NCBI GenBank assembly: GCA_022925895.1
Contig: JAKSYS010000199.1
Span: 1 to 64,000 of the forward strand
Reading direction: 5' to 3'
Source of the DNA: Fragilaria crotonensis
Lineage: Eukaryota; Bacillariophyta; Fragilariophyceae; Fragilariales; Fragilariaceae
DNA length: 64,000 bases
The notes below the pieces were generated by a model that was not told the origin of the DNA, did no database searches, and saw only the letters and a program-made list of their open reading frames with translations. Of this stretch, positions 35,800 through 46,026 are shown one piece after another. Every line of letters starts with the position of its first letter. Positions within the stretch are counted from its first letter, which is position 1. The translations under genes and the position numbers were made by a program.

Positions 35800-36712
35800 T
35801 TGCATTAGTCATCTTTGTACTGTCATACTGTTACTTGTCCATTCGTGCCTATTTGAAGATCGAAATTTGTACACCAAATAGTCGTCTTCGTACTGTCATA
35901 CTGTTACTTGTCCATTCAAGCCTATTTGAAGATCGAAATTTGTACACCAAATAGTTGTCTTCGCACTGTCATACTGTTACTCGTCCATTTGTGCCTATTT
36001 GAAGATCAAAATTCGTACACCAAATAGTCGTCTTCGTACTGTCATACTGTTACTTGTCCATTTGTGCCTATTTGAAGATCAAAATTCGTACACCAAATAG
36101 TCGTCTTTGTACTGTCATACTGTTACTTGTCCATTTGTGCCTATTTGAAGATCAAAATTCGTACACCAAATAGTCGTCTTTGTACTGTCATACTGTTACT
36201 TGTCCATTTGTGCCTATTTGAAGATCAAAATTCGTTCACCAAATAGTCGTCTTTGTACTGTCATACTGTTACTTGTCCATTTGTGCCTATTTGAAGATCA
36301 AAATTTGTACACCAAATAGTCGTCTTTGTACTGTCATACTGTTACTCGTCCATTTGTGCCTATTTGAAGATCAAAATTCGTACACCAAATAGTCGTCTTT
36401 GTACTGTCATACTGTTACTTGTCCATTTGTGCCTATTTGAAGATCAAAATTCGTACACCAAATAGTCGTCTTCGTACTGTCATACTGTTACTTGTCCATA
36501 CGTGCCTATTTGAAGATCAAAATTCGTTCACCAAATAGTCGTCTTCGTACTGTCATACTGTTACTTGTCCATTCGTGCCTATTTGAAGATCAAAATTTGT
36601 ACACCAAATAGTCGTCTTCGTACTGTCATACTGTTACTTGTCCATTTGAGCCTATTTGAAGATCAAAATTCGTACACCAAATAGTCCTCATCGTACTGTA
36701 CTAGTGTTACTT
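35800..36712 (-). repeat. 73-bp minisatellite array, right arm (inverted)
   Basis: About twelve units at an almost exact 73-bp period (GCCTATTTGAAGATC recurring from about 35,849 to 36,652), reverse complementary to the left array. The array ends in GTGTTACTTTTTGCGC at about 36,712, shortly before the C-terminus of the MULE transposase. Confidence 0.93.
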
Positions 36713-36793
36713 TTTGCGCAACTACCGTAAGTATGTCCAACGTGTAGCGCCGGAAATACAATGTTTACCATACATCTATGACGTGACATCACT

Positions 36794-39700
36794 TCAACCA
36801 CACCAAGCAGAAACTTTTGATTTCTTCACTTTGCCTACAGGGCATGATGACACCACTTCCCCGATGGGTGGTGGTTTCTCGGACGCAAGGTTTGCCTTTT
36901 CAACAGAAATAAGCTTGTCAAGAGCTTCCTCAACCGCTAGTCCTCGCTCTCGGCAGTTTTTTGATGCCGCAACAATACTCACTAGCTCCTTTACTCTTGG
37001 CATGAACATGTCGTATGGATTGTACAACAACGAATCCGGGAACTCGTCCTGGTGGTGAACACGTGATCCAAAGTCAATACAATCACTATCCACTTTGGAT
37101 TCGATGAGCCAGGCATCATCATCGTCATCATCGTCATGGTAATTGTCACCACTGCCACCATCATGACAGTCATCACACAATTCATGCTGCAAATGAACTT
37201 CTTGGGACATGGAGATGGGAACATTTGTTGAACTGTGCTTAAGGGCAACCATCACCTCATCCCGTGAGTAGTTTATTACCCGGTTGATTACAGAGTCTTT
37301 TTTTGAAAAGTAATGCTAGGCAGCGTTCTGTTGCATTCCGAAATGTATCATTCGAATTCTGTCCAAATTGATACACACGACAAAATGATGAAACTGTGTG
37401 GTCATAAATCTTTTCTGAGAAGGTAGGTCCTTGGCACTCATTTCCTCGAAGTGAGTCCAACTCTCTTTTTATGTCGGCCTCAGTGGATGAGCAATCGTGG
37501 ACATTCTTCATTGCAAAGTACAGATATGCTTTCCACCAACGTACTGAAATGTCGTGGTGAGTGATCATGGACTTGGCCGCATAGTACATCTTTACATGTA
37601 CCAAATGCTGGCAAACCATGCCATTGCATTCAAAGTATTTGCAGTCACACAGGAGACAGCCACGATCCTCAAAAGAATGCAAAGTAACGGTGTAGACTCT
37701 ATGAAAACGGGGTACCAATGAATGCACCTCCCGTTCAACAGACCTGACAACAAGCCACCTGTCCTTGCTTGTTCTCCAAGACGCATAGTTCTCGCACTCC
37801 CGAATAGCAAATTTCAACATGAATTCTGCTGGGAGAGTTATGTCGTTGACAGTCATGGAGGTACTCCAGGTTGCTCTTCCTAGCAACACGGTAGCTAGAT
37901 CACGACGATAGAGGTCGAACTTGTTACAATCCATATCCAGCTGAATTTTGGCCGATTTGTCGATTGCATGCTGTGGAAGTACACGGGAAGGACCAGATTT
38001 GATGGCGTGATTGGTCCCTTCATGACCAGAGTTCGTAGTGGTCTCAAAGTGCCTAACGCCCTTCCGCAAGTAGAAGCAATAACTTTGCTCATGTGGGATG
38101 ATACAACCACGGATGAAGTCCAACAGTTTCTCTCCACCATCATCGCCAAAAATGGCCTTAACAACATCTGACTTCAAGTAAACAATTAATAGGGCCTTAC
38201 TTCTGTAGTCACATTGATCATGTTAGGTACAATCAACGACATACATGTGGAGACCCAAATAATTTGACTTACACTTCATATTCTTCTTTGGAATCTACCC
38301 CGCGGCGCATCCAGCTATACAGCCAGTTTTGAATTACTCTCACCTGACTTCTTGCAGCATCTCTCTTGCCCTTCTGAAAGCCTAAACCTCTACATTCTCG
38401 TCTCCAGCCTTGATGAACAAGATGCCATCCACAGCGACTACGAACTGCATTGACAAAATACGTTGCAATGGCATAGTCGACCTGCGCCATTTCTTGGGAG
38501 TCGCCATCTGTCATGACAAGCTTAACCAACCGCAATGTTTGAGTACCTAAGAGCAGAGGAAGGGCTTCTTGAAATAACCAACGGAACAACCAAGATCTTT
38601 CATTTGGGGCAAAGCATCTGACCACTACCATCACATTTCCGTCCGAGTCCTTGACAGAAAGTGTAAGCAAGGGTCTGCTTTCATTGTTTGTCTCATGCGT
38701 CCCATCGATGCAAACGACTTCTGGAAAGGCTTGAAAGAGACGTCTACCATCTGGCAACACCCAGCAACATGCAATAAGAATGTCCTGGTCGTCCCTTGCT
38801 CCGACTGAGTGCCTACTTCTCTGGGCATATTCCTTGAAATCGGCAGTCTCTGTGACCTCCAGAGGTACAGACTTATGGGCTGGGGCGCTTTCCATTGTGG
38901 TCACCATGGAAAGGCTGGTTAGATTAACCCCATCATCAACAGGATTGCCTTCGGTTCGTGCCGCCTTGCGATTTTGACCACGAATTTCTTTCGTATTCCC
39001 GTTATGATACAGACAGACAAATGATGCGCCAATTTTTGGAGATAATTCAGCATACTGTCTGACGGTGAAATATCAGAGGGTAGTGCAGCACCCTGAGGTG
39101 ACGAATCCATTAAATCTTGTGCCATTCGGGAAAACCTTGAACATAAGCCATCTGTCCGCGTGTAAATAGCTCACCAGTACTGCTTCGGGTGAACAATGCA
39201 GCTTGTGAGGGCAGGATATTGGCAGCAGCCATTGCAGCTGCATTTTCCAGGGTAGGAGCGTCCAGAAAACGTTTGCGATTGGTTATCTCGTTACGATCCA
39301 TGGGTGGGTGACCCCTATGCTGGTTGTCTCCGACCCCACAGACTAGATGGAAGCTGTACTGGTCCAGTCGGATGACAAGTTTTGCAGAACAAGTGCACCT
39401 TGTATCGCGTTGGGTGCAATTACGTCGTCGCAATGCCTTTCCTGAGTTATTGGAACCACGAGAGTTCTTTCTGTCACCAATATAGGTTGTCACACGATAA
39501 GCATCGGCTTGGGCACCATCCAAACGATGATGATACTTTCGGCCGTTACTGCACAACAAAACACGTTGGTCCTTGCAGGCTTTAGCACTACTTCCATTGG
39601 ATATCAGGGCACAGTTACCATGGGATCTGGCGGCTTGGCATAAATCAGTGATAAGTCTTTGGCCTCCAGAATCCTTGCCGAATCCTCCCACAGTAGGGTA

Positions 39701-39922
39701 GAGCAATGGACTGAAGCGCACAATAAACTTCATGGGGCCTTTGTATAGGGAACTAGTAGTGTACTCGAACAGGTCGTGCTTCGTTTCCAATGAGGCACAG
39801 AAATCTTCGGAAGGTAAGCAAAGGTGTCCATTGAATGGGAGGGACCCAATCCACATCGCAGTCTTGAAAGCAGTTAAAAAGCATCCACAGGCTTTGTAGG
39901 AAACTACTAACTCGTCTGGATC
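36794..39922 (-). pseudogene. MULE transposase (FAR1-like DNA-binding, DDE and SWIM domains)
   Basis: Right to left: an exon from 39,922 (acceptor CTTTAG) carries a FAR1/WRKY-like zinc-binding segment (CTQRDTRCTCSAKL...NQHRGH). Next come SFVCLYHNG and NPVDDGVNL, then the MULE catalytic region with IDGTHETN (first Asp, near 38,690), TDGDSQEMAQ (second Asp, near 38,505) and CGWHLVHQGW. A 72-nt intron is likely at 38203-38274 (GTAAGT...CTACAG), and joining across it keeps the frame. A SWIM finger follows (CDCKYFECNGMVCQH, about 37,610-37,650), then a C-terminal acidic tail (poly-Asp near 37,120). A one-base excess in an A-run at about 37,297-37,304 breaks the C-terminal frame, and the frame also changes around 39,050-39,110, possibly a further intron. 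The protein would be active in the nucleus if whole. Confidence 0.75.
38203..38274 (-). other. Predicted intron in MULE transposase
   Basis: Minus-strand donor GTAAGT at 38274-38269 and acceptor CTACAG ending at 38203. The 72-nt intron joins exons in phase 2 and removes an in-frame stop. Confidence 0.6.
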
Positions 39923-40235
39923 CTAAAGGCAGGACAACGAATGGAGAGCATCATGTGAGCATGAAAGAGGATTTTGACAAAGCAACAGGGATTGAAGCAA
40001 CAAAAACAAACGAACCATGGTGTGGACCATAAAAGGTTAAAACTGTGGTAAATTGTGGCGGAAGTTTTGGGTAATCAATCTTATAATCACATCAACACGC
40101 GAAGATTTTTATTACTGTTCAAACAAATGTCGGGCAGATTTATGTTCCTTATCCATGACGAAGTTTTGACTAAGGTTGCTTGAAAAATGGCTCCTGTTGA
40201 AGCGCTAAAATGAAGATTCCAAAAAGTCAGATTCT

Positions 40236-40273
40236 GCGACAAAAATGTTGACGTCATTTCCTTGCATTCTAAT
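40236..40273 (-). repeat. Right terminal inverted repeat of the MULE
   Basis: Reverse complement of 34322-34360, with two differences by eye. Confidence 0.8.
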
Positions 40274-40280
40274 CGCTTCC

Positions 40281-41042
40281 ATTATACCATGTGGTATTAT
40301 ACATGGTATAATACGGTTCAGAAATGGTATATGTATATATATGTAACTAGTGGGTACCTCCCAATTGGTCGGACTTTTGGAATACGTGTACGGTATGGTT
40401 TGTGCACGGTTGTGTGTACTGTTTGTACAGTTCAGTACTATACGCAAGTAGTGCAGTACCCCAGAGTGGTCATACTCCGTAACAGACGCACGCACTGACG
40501 CAACTACGTATATGCAAATCTTACCGACATCGCTTACGGAGTACTCCGAGTACTCCAGTATGCATGTATGACATATACTCCGAGTATGAGACAGTATTCA
40601 TTTGATCCAGTACCCCAGAGTGGTCATACTCCGTAACAGACGCACACACGCACACACGCACACACGCACACAATTAATTTATAATATAGTAGGATACCCA
40701 TCGATAATCCTGAGCCACGCTACTATGATATACGGATCAACGGCCTTCAACGGTGTGAAAAAAATGCGGGGAAATATTATATCGCAACGAGTGTGTCCAA
40801 GTATCAAGTGCTACTAGCTACCTGGTACTTGTACAATACTATCGACGGAATTGTCCCGTCAAGTGTAAGCAGTAGGCTTGAAGGTTGCTTAGCGTAGATA
40901 TGTACGTAAAATGTCACTATGTAACGGTCGGGTCCTGAAAGCTGTAAGGTCGTTCTGACTGCAATCAACGGTACCGGTACTATCCGTAGTACAAGGTACC
41001 AGCATTTGCATTTGTCGGTTTGTCGTTGCAACCACGTTTGGA
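40281..41042. other. Intergenic with microsatellite and a 39-bp repeat pair
   Basis: Contains a direct repeat (CAGTACCCCAGAGTGGTCAT...) at 40454-40491 and 40608-40646, and a GCACACAC microsatellite at about 40641-40672. GTAC/CTCCGAGTA words are frequent. No gene is seen. Confidence 0.6.
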
Positions 41043-42542
41043 ATGCCAAAGCAACGCAGCATTGGCGACAGATCCTCAGCGACAAGCGCTGCATTAAACA
41101 ATCACTGCGAAGCCGACGAAGATTTTGTGATCGCGACAAAGATCGATGACGATTTTGACGTAAGCTTCTCAGATAGAATGTCAAACAATCAAGGAAATCC
41201 ACTACAGGAAGCACCAAGCCCAACTCAAAGCATCAAATCCGATGTAGGGTCTGTTTGTATGGTAAACCCCGAAGATGGGCACTGGATTTGTCATCCCTAT
41301 AAGCGGCAGAAACTTCAGGATGAAATCGATCAAGCGCAGAATACCGGCATGTCAAAGAAGGGAGCTACCTTGGAAACCTTGCAAAGGAACAACGTGTCAT
41401 GCTATATTGTGACGCACGAATCCTCGAATATTCTGAAAGCCATTCGCTCTATTATCGACAAGGCTGCCAGTGAGAACGTCAGCACCGCTCTACTGGAACC
41501 CAACGTGAAACTCAGGTGCTGCTTGTTCGAAGATGAAAATGGCCGCCTCTTCAACCTTGTGGTTTCCGAGCATTCAGTTGGTCCAGCTACGGAGTGGGCC
41601 TCCTTGTTGCAATCCTTTTCTGGAATCCAGGCCATGATTGCCTTTGTTGTGCTCTGTCGAAGCTTCCCATGTGCCTTTGCCAACAACATCGGCCAGTTGC
41701 AACCTGCCTTGCTGTCCGTCATCATGGGATTGGTGTTCAAAGAAGAAATCAGTCTCTCAGCGGTCAATGTTAGCATGTTGGTGCGATGCATGCCATCCGT
41801 GTCGGCGCACACCTTGACTTCCGAGCTTGGCTCCGACTGGTTGCGCAAGATTGCCACACTCTTGTTGGCCTTTGCCGGAGCTGCCACCGGAGATGGTCAG
41901 AAATACATGACAATCACTGGAATTTTTATCATGGCAGGGCTTTTGCTCGCGAACCTCGGATCTCGGGCTTGGCATTTCATGAAGTGGAAGCCTATCAGTT
42001 ATCGTGGCCCGTTTTCGCCAGCTGTTGGGTATGTGATTGCAATGCTCTCCGGCTTTGTCTTGCCCTTTATGGGATACCGAGAAATAGAAGCAGGAGGGAA
42101 GCCAGCACTTGAGAGTGTCATTGGTTCGGCATTGATTGTGGCGATTGTGTTTGTGTTGAGCGATATTGATGAAATCCAAAGTTTTATTGTTGTGGGATCC
42201 GAGGCGTGTCCACAAAATGATGTCAATGTCGTGGTTAGCATATGGTGGACTCTTACCTTTGTCTCAAGTTTGGCCATGGTCCTCTATATTAAGCCTCACC
42301 GGGAGTTACCTGCCAACGAAGAGCATCTACTAGTTCCAGCTCAAGAGTCACCAGTTGGTTTTAGGGTTCCGAACCTCCCTGACTATGTTGTAGATCCAAT
42401 TCTCGCAAAGGAAGGCATCAGCTGGATTTCCAAAAGAGTTGAGTTTGTTTTCGGCGTGGTCGTGGCCCTAGTGGCCGGAGGGCTTATAATTTACTTGAAT
42501 TCTACAAACGTCGACAACATACTGACTGGAGAAGCTCGCTAA
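41043..42542 (+). CDS. Multi-pass membrane protein of unknown function
   Basis: An uninterrupted 499-residue protein from ATG 41043. The first 190 residues or so are hydrophilic with acidic clusters and likely cytosolic. About seven or eight hydrophobic segments follow, for example IQAMIAFVVLCRSF, WLRKIATLLLAFAGAATG, MTITGIFIMAGLLLANLG, VGYVIAMLSGFVLPFMGY, IGSALIVAIVFVLSDI, WWTLTFVSSLAMVLYI and VFGVVVALVAGGLIIYL. No transporter or channel motif that I recognise is present. The long codon-biased frame and membrane topology support a real host gene, perhaps diatom-specific. The neighbours give no functional hint. Confidence 0.75.
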   Translation: MPKQRSIGDRSSATSAALNNHCEADEDFVIATKIDDDFDVSFSDRMSNNQGNPLQEAPSPTQSIKSDVGSVCMVNPEDGHWICHPYKRQKLQDEIDQAQNTGMSKKGATLETLQRNNVSCYIVTHESSNILKAIRSIIDKAASENVSTALLEPNVKLRCCLFEDENGRLFNLVVSEHSVGPATEWASLLQSFSGIQAMIAFVVLCRSFPCAFANNIGQLQPALLSVIMGLVFKEEISLSAVNVSMLVRCMPSVSAHTLTSELGSDWLRKIATLLLAFAGAATGDGQKYMTITGIFIMAGLLLANLGSRAWHFMKWKPISYRGPFSPAVGYVIAMLSGFVLPFMGYREIEAGGKPALESVIGSALIVAIVFVLSDIDEIQSFIVVGSEACPQNDVNVVVSIWWTLTFVSSLAMVLYIKPHRELPANEEHLLVPAQESPVGFRVPNLPDYVVDPILAKEGISWISKRVEFVFGVVVALVAGGLIIYLNSTNVDNILTGEAR

Positions 42543-42715
42543 GTGGATGATGCTGTACTACTCAGATTCCGACATGCATGTAGAGCTAATGAATGAGGTT
42601 TAAGGATTCCCATACCATGACTTGCAACCTGAAGCTGCCAAAGACAGCACAAACGCTATAAGAATCCTGTAGAATTGCACCTGATAATAAGAAATCAGTG
42701 CTGGAGTACTTCAGT
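42543..42715. other. Short intergenic stretch
   Basis: 3' flank of the membrane protein gene up to the duplicated dehydrogenase fragment. Nothing else is seen. Confidence 0.4.
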
Positions 42716-43253
42716 TAGGGCATCTCCAGTCCTCTTGCGGTCGACACTTCAAATCAAGGTCCACCTGGAAGGACACAACGTATCGCAGTCACCCAATGAC
42801 AATATTGAACTTTCACAGGCCACGACTTTATTGGAAACCCTCCTATATACCGCTGACAATCTATCGAATGGTCTTCGCGATCAAATTAGAAGTAACAACA
42901 CAGTTGAAAATCTATCAACAGGCCTCGGCGATCAAAAATAGAAGTGTTCAGCTTTGGCTGGCATCATCGCTAATCCCTCCGTTGTTTTCGTCAACTCACA
43001 TATTTACCATTTGGGCCAGTCTGGTGCCTGCTCTCATCATGAATCATGCTGCCAGTGGTCGTGGTCCCCTACTCTCGGCGATGAAGGACAAGGATCCCGC
43101 AGTTTATCCTGCTCTTGCGGCACTCGCACTCGAAGCGCAATCCGTGGAAAGCATGTTGCAGCACATAAGGAACAACCAATTCACGACACGTCATGTTCAC
43201 AATGTCAGTGACGATGTATTGATTCATTTGTCGGCGACCAGTTTAAATCGATA
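42716..43253 (+). pseudogene. Shortened copy of the iron-alcohol-dehydrogenase-like gene
   Basis: Starts with the same coding segment (PVLLRSTLQ) as 29533-30531, then skips the central part with the nucleotide-binding motif. It resumes at DNIELSQATTLLETLLYTADNLS and continues to the shared C-terminus (AALALEAQSVESMLQHIRNNQFTTR...TSLNR). A short internal duplication of the NLSxGLxDQ segment and a frame change near 42,940 are visible. About two thirds of the catalytic domain is gone, so it cannot be a working dehydrogenase. The similar 3' flank (to about 43,370) shows a DNA-level duplication, not a retrocopy. The C-terminal half is much better conserved than the N-terminal half. Confidence 0.8.
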
Positions 43254-44459
43254 GCATAGTAACGGCGTTGAGCTCCGAATATGTATTCTATCAAGAAGTC
43301 AATAACAATAGATGTACAGTAAGGACTCTCACTTTGTTCGCAGCTCATCGCGATCGAAATGTCACGGGCAAAATGAACACAGGGAGAAACACAATGTCAG
43401 TCCTGATGATACCGCCGTCGAGCCATAATGGCTTTGGTGTGTGTTGGTCCGACTCTGGATCTTGTCATTGGCGACTGATGGTAGGGATTGCTTTGACTAC
43501 CAACGTTTTGGGAAAGACTTGGACGGGTATCAGCTCTGAGCTACAAGGATGCTCGAAGTGCAGCATTTGTACTCCGTACTTGTCCGTTGCAACCGGTCAG
43601 CAAAATGTCAACATCAATTCTGCTGATTTTTTATTACACATGAACATGGAACACATGATGAATGATGAATGATGTGATGCATTGGGATGCACGATTCCAC
43701 TTTTCCTTTATTGGCGTCTGTGGTTGTCATTCGTCGTACCACTCCAAGACTCCGGGCTCGTGGGTACTACCGGTAGTAGGTACTCCTACACTCTACTCGT
43801 ATTTGAAATTTGAAGTGATTGTCTTTGCGCCTCGGGTAGCTCATATTCCCATACAGTACCTGTATTCCCCTTTTCTTATATTCATACATGTATGTTTTGT
43901 CTGTATGATACACTGTATAAATGTAGAACTATAGTTCATGTTTTGAGTTTTGAGAGATCCACGATCCACATGTTATTCCGCCTATCTTTCCAACCTTACT
44001 AGTCGTGGGTTTTCCACACACTGCAGTGCCACACTTTTTTATACTATTACTGTATATGCCTTCTGTCAAAAGGGTTTTTCAAATTTTTGGATTGTCGCCA
44101 GAAGGAAACAAGTAGAAGTAGTACTGTACCAGAGAACGAACTATCATCATGTTCCTGGGAGTTCATTTTTCGCAGGCAGGACAGCAGCAGTAGGATCGGA
44201 TAATTACAAGTGCGTCGAACCTGGGACATTTCCCCCGTTGGTTTGTACGTGATATCAGGGTGTATGTACGCGGACCGAAGTCTGACACATTCCGGTATTC
44301 GCCTGTCGTTCACGTTTTTTCACTTGTTGGAAACAAAGCTGCCTGTTGCCATCACTGATGATTACTCATCACACAAAATCAAACTCCAGTCTAAACTTGC
44401 ACGATCCATTGATTCTGAGATACGAGTACTCGAGTATAACATTTAACAGCGGTGCGAAG
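43254..44459. other. Intergenic between duplicate fragment and esterase gene
   Basis: The first 120 bp are the duplicated 3' flank. The rest contains AT-rich sequence with GTAC words and no recognisable gene. It should hold the promoter of the esterase gene. Confidence 0.5.
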
Positions 44460-45641
44460 ATGACGACGAGTACTCCTAGATTCTTGCTTTTGCCTGTTTG
44501 CGCCATCCTCCTTCTGCTTCTAGAAAGCCATCAGTCTTATGCCGTGAGTTTTGACAAGATTGCAGGAACCAATACATTGTGCGATGTTGGTCCTGACGTG
44601 ATGACCATTGCTTATGGCCCCTTCACCGAAGGGGTCCCAATCACTCAGTATTGCATCAAGAACCCTGTGGAGAATGGAAAGCCTAGATGTTATTACCTCT
44701 TGGTTCCCAAGTGTGCATCCGGCGACGTCCCACTCGTCGTGAATATGCACGGTTCAGAGACCTGTCCCGCGTGGAGTTCCTTCTTCGATCAATGGATCAA
44801 AACTGCTGTGCGCAATTGCTTTGCCCTCGCACTTCCCATTGGTGTTACAGATCCCGATGTGGCAGATCATCCTTGTATGACATTCCCCGGTGGTAGGAGT
44901 GTCAATGGCGGCATGTTCACGACCAACAACTGCTGCTGCTACAAGGATCATAAAGCGCTTGAACCGGGCGACACTCTGGACATGATCTTCATTCGAAACA
45001 TTGTTCAAGACATTGCCTTTGAGAAACGAGTGGATTCGTCGGCCACGATACACAACGGCACCGCGCAACTCGATGGGACTCGCATCTACATGACGGGACA
45101 TTCCAATGGATGCGTTGCGGCTCTCGCCATGGGCGCTCTGTATTCGAACATGGTGGCTGCCATTGCGTGTCATGCCGCAGGAGGCTTTGTGGAATTCCCC
45201 TCCTACTATGATCCCGTCCCAACGATGCTCGTCCAGGGAATGAAGGATGATGTTATGTGGTATCAGTTTGCCAGAGACACGGCACTCAATCTGCAATCTG
45301 TCCATGATTGCAAGACGGACTCTGCAACGCAAGTTTTCAACGGAACTGGCGTGGAGTATGCATACCAAGATTGCAAGAACAATGCAACTGTGAATTTCTT
45401 GCTTTTGAACGAATCTGGCCATATCCCCTTTTTGAACGCATTCGAAGTTTCGGAGGGTGCATCGAGAACCACAGTTGATACTACCCAAAGAGCGTGGGAA
45501 TTCTGTTCCAACTACACCAAGGATGAAATGCCAAAAGCCTTGTTGTACGCATCCAGTGCCATGGGCCGTGATTCAATAATGTGGAGTCCAGGAGGACTTG
45601 CAGTTGCCGTCATGACAATCGTGTCGATCCTCCTTTGCTAG
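44460..45641 (+). CDS. Secreted alpha/beta-hydrolase (PHB depolymerase / feruloyl esterase-like)
   Basis: 393 residues from ATG 44460; an in-frame ATG at 44346 would put 38 residues in front of an otherwise clear signal peptide (RFLLLPVCAILLLLLESHQSYA), so the later start is chosen. NMHGSE (about 95-100) fits the oxyanion-hole HG. GHSNG (213-217) is the nucleophile elbow with Ser215. QGMKDDVM and NESGHIPF supply the candidate Asp and His of the triad. Several Cys pairs and N-glycosylation sites (NGT, NAT, NYT) suit the secretory route. The C-terminus is a hydrophobic tail (LAVAVMTIVSILLC), possibly a GPI signal or membrane anchor. The substrate cannot be told from the sequence; the family hydrolyses polyesters or carbohydrate-bound acyl groups. 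Confidence 0.8.
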   Translation: MTTSTPRFLLLPVCAILLLLLESHQSYAVSFDKIAGTNTLCDVGPDVMTIAYGPFTEGVPITQYCIKNPVENGKPRCYYLLVPKCASGDVPLVVNMHGSETCPAWSSFFDQWIKTAVRNCFALALPIGVTDPDVADHPCMTFPGGRSVNGGMFTTNNCCCYKDHKALEPGDTLDMIFIRNIVQDIAFEKRVDSSATIHNGTAQLDGTRIYMTGHSNGCVAALAMGALYSNMVAAIACHAAGGFVEFPSYYDPVPTMLVQGMKDDVMWYQFARDTALNLQSVHDCKTDSATQVFNGTGVEYAYQDCKNNATVNFLLLNESGHIPFLNAFEVSEGASRTTVDTTQRAWEFCSNYTKDEMPKALLYASSAMGRDSIMWSPGGLAVAVMTIVSILLC

Positions 45642-46026
45642 AGTTACAAAAGGCAAAGTGGATGCATGGGAGTCAGAGTGCGTGTGCGTGTTTGTGTGGA
45701 AATGAAAGCTTGCTTTCTTTTTTTCGGCGAGAGGAAATTGGATTCGGAGATGCGCCTGCTCACAGAGGGTTGTGAATAACGTGGCACAATGACATCAGAG
45801 CTACCGATGATGATACGTAGTGAATTTATATCATCATTATTTAGAACACGTTCACAGGATCAGCTCTGTAGCTGTCGAATGATCTAATATGTATTGGCCT
45901 CTACTAACCTTAAAGTTGGAAACCCTTTGCAAGGAAGCAGTACGAATGGGCAGCAAGCCAGGACTATAGCAGTGTGGACTCTCGATGTCGCAGACAATAA
46001 TCACACGTCTACGACGCTTATTGAAG
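45642..46026. other. Convergent intergenic region
   Basis: Shared 3' flank of the esterase (+) and the FG-GAP protein (-) genes. No gene or repeat is recognised. Confidence 0.5.

Larger units (their letters stand above)
34316..40280 (-). mobile_element. MULE (Mutator-like) DNA transposon with FAR1/SWIM-type transposase
   Basis: The inverted termini at 34322-34360 (GATTAGAATGCAAGGAAATG...) and 40236-40273 (its complement) match over about 39 nt with two differences; a weaker GGA..C extension reaches 34316 and 40280. The minus-strand transposase occupies 36,794-39,922. The left third holds two oppositely oriented 73-bp tandem arrays. I could not find a convincing 9-bp target duplication, so the exact borders are uncertain. 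The copy is much less decayed than its relative at 30,768. Confidence 0.75.

Noticed and set aside
34729-36712. CRISPR-like array
   Set aside because: The whole 73-bp unit is repeated without unique spacers, in two opposite arrays inside a eukaryotic transposon. It is a minisatellite.
36714-37058. Plus-strand frame of 114 residues
   Set aside because: It is the shadow of the C-terminal part of the MULE transposase on the other strand.
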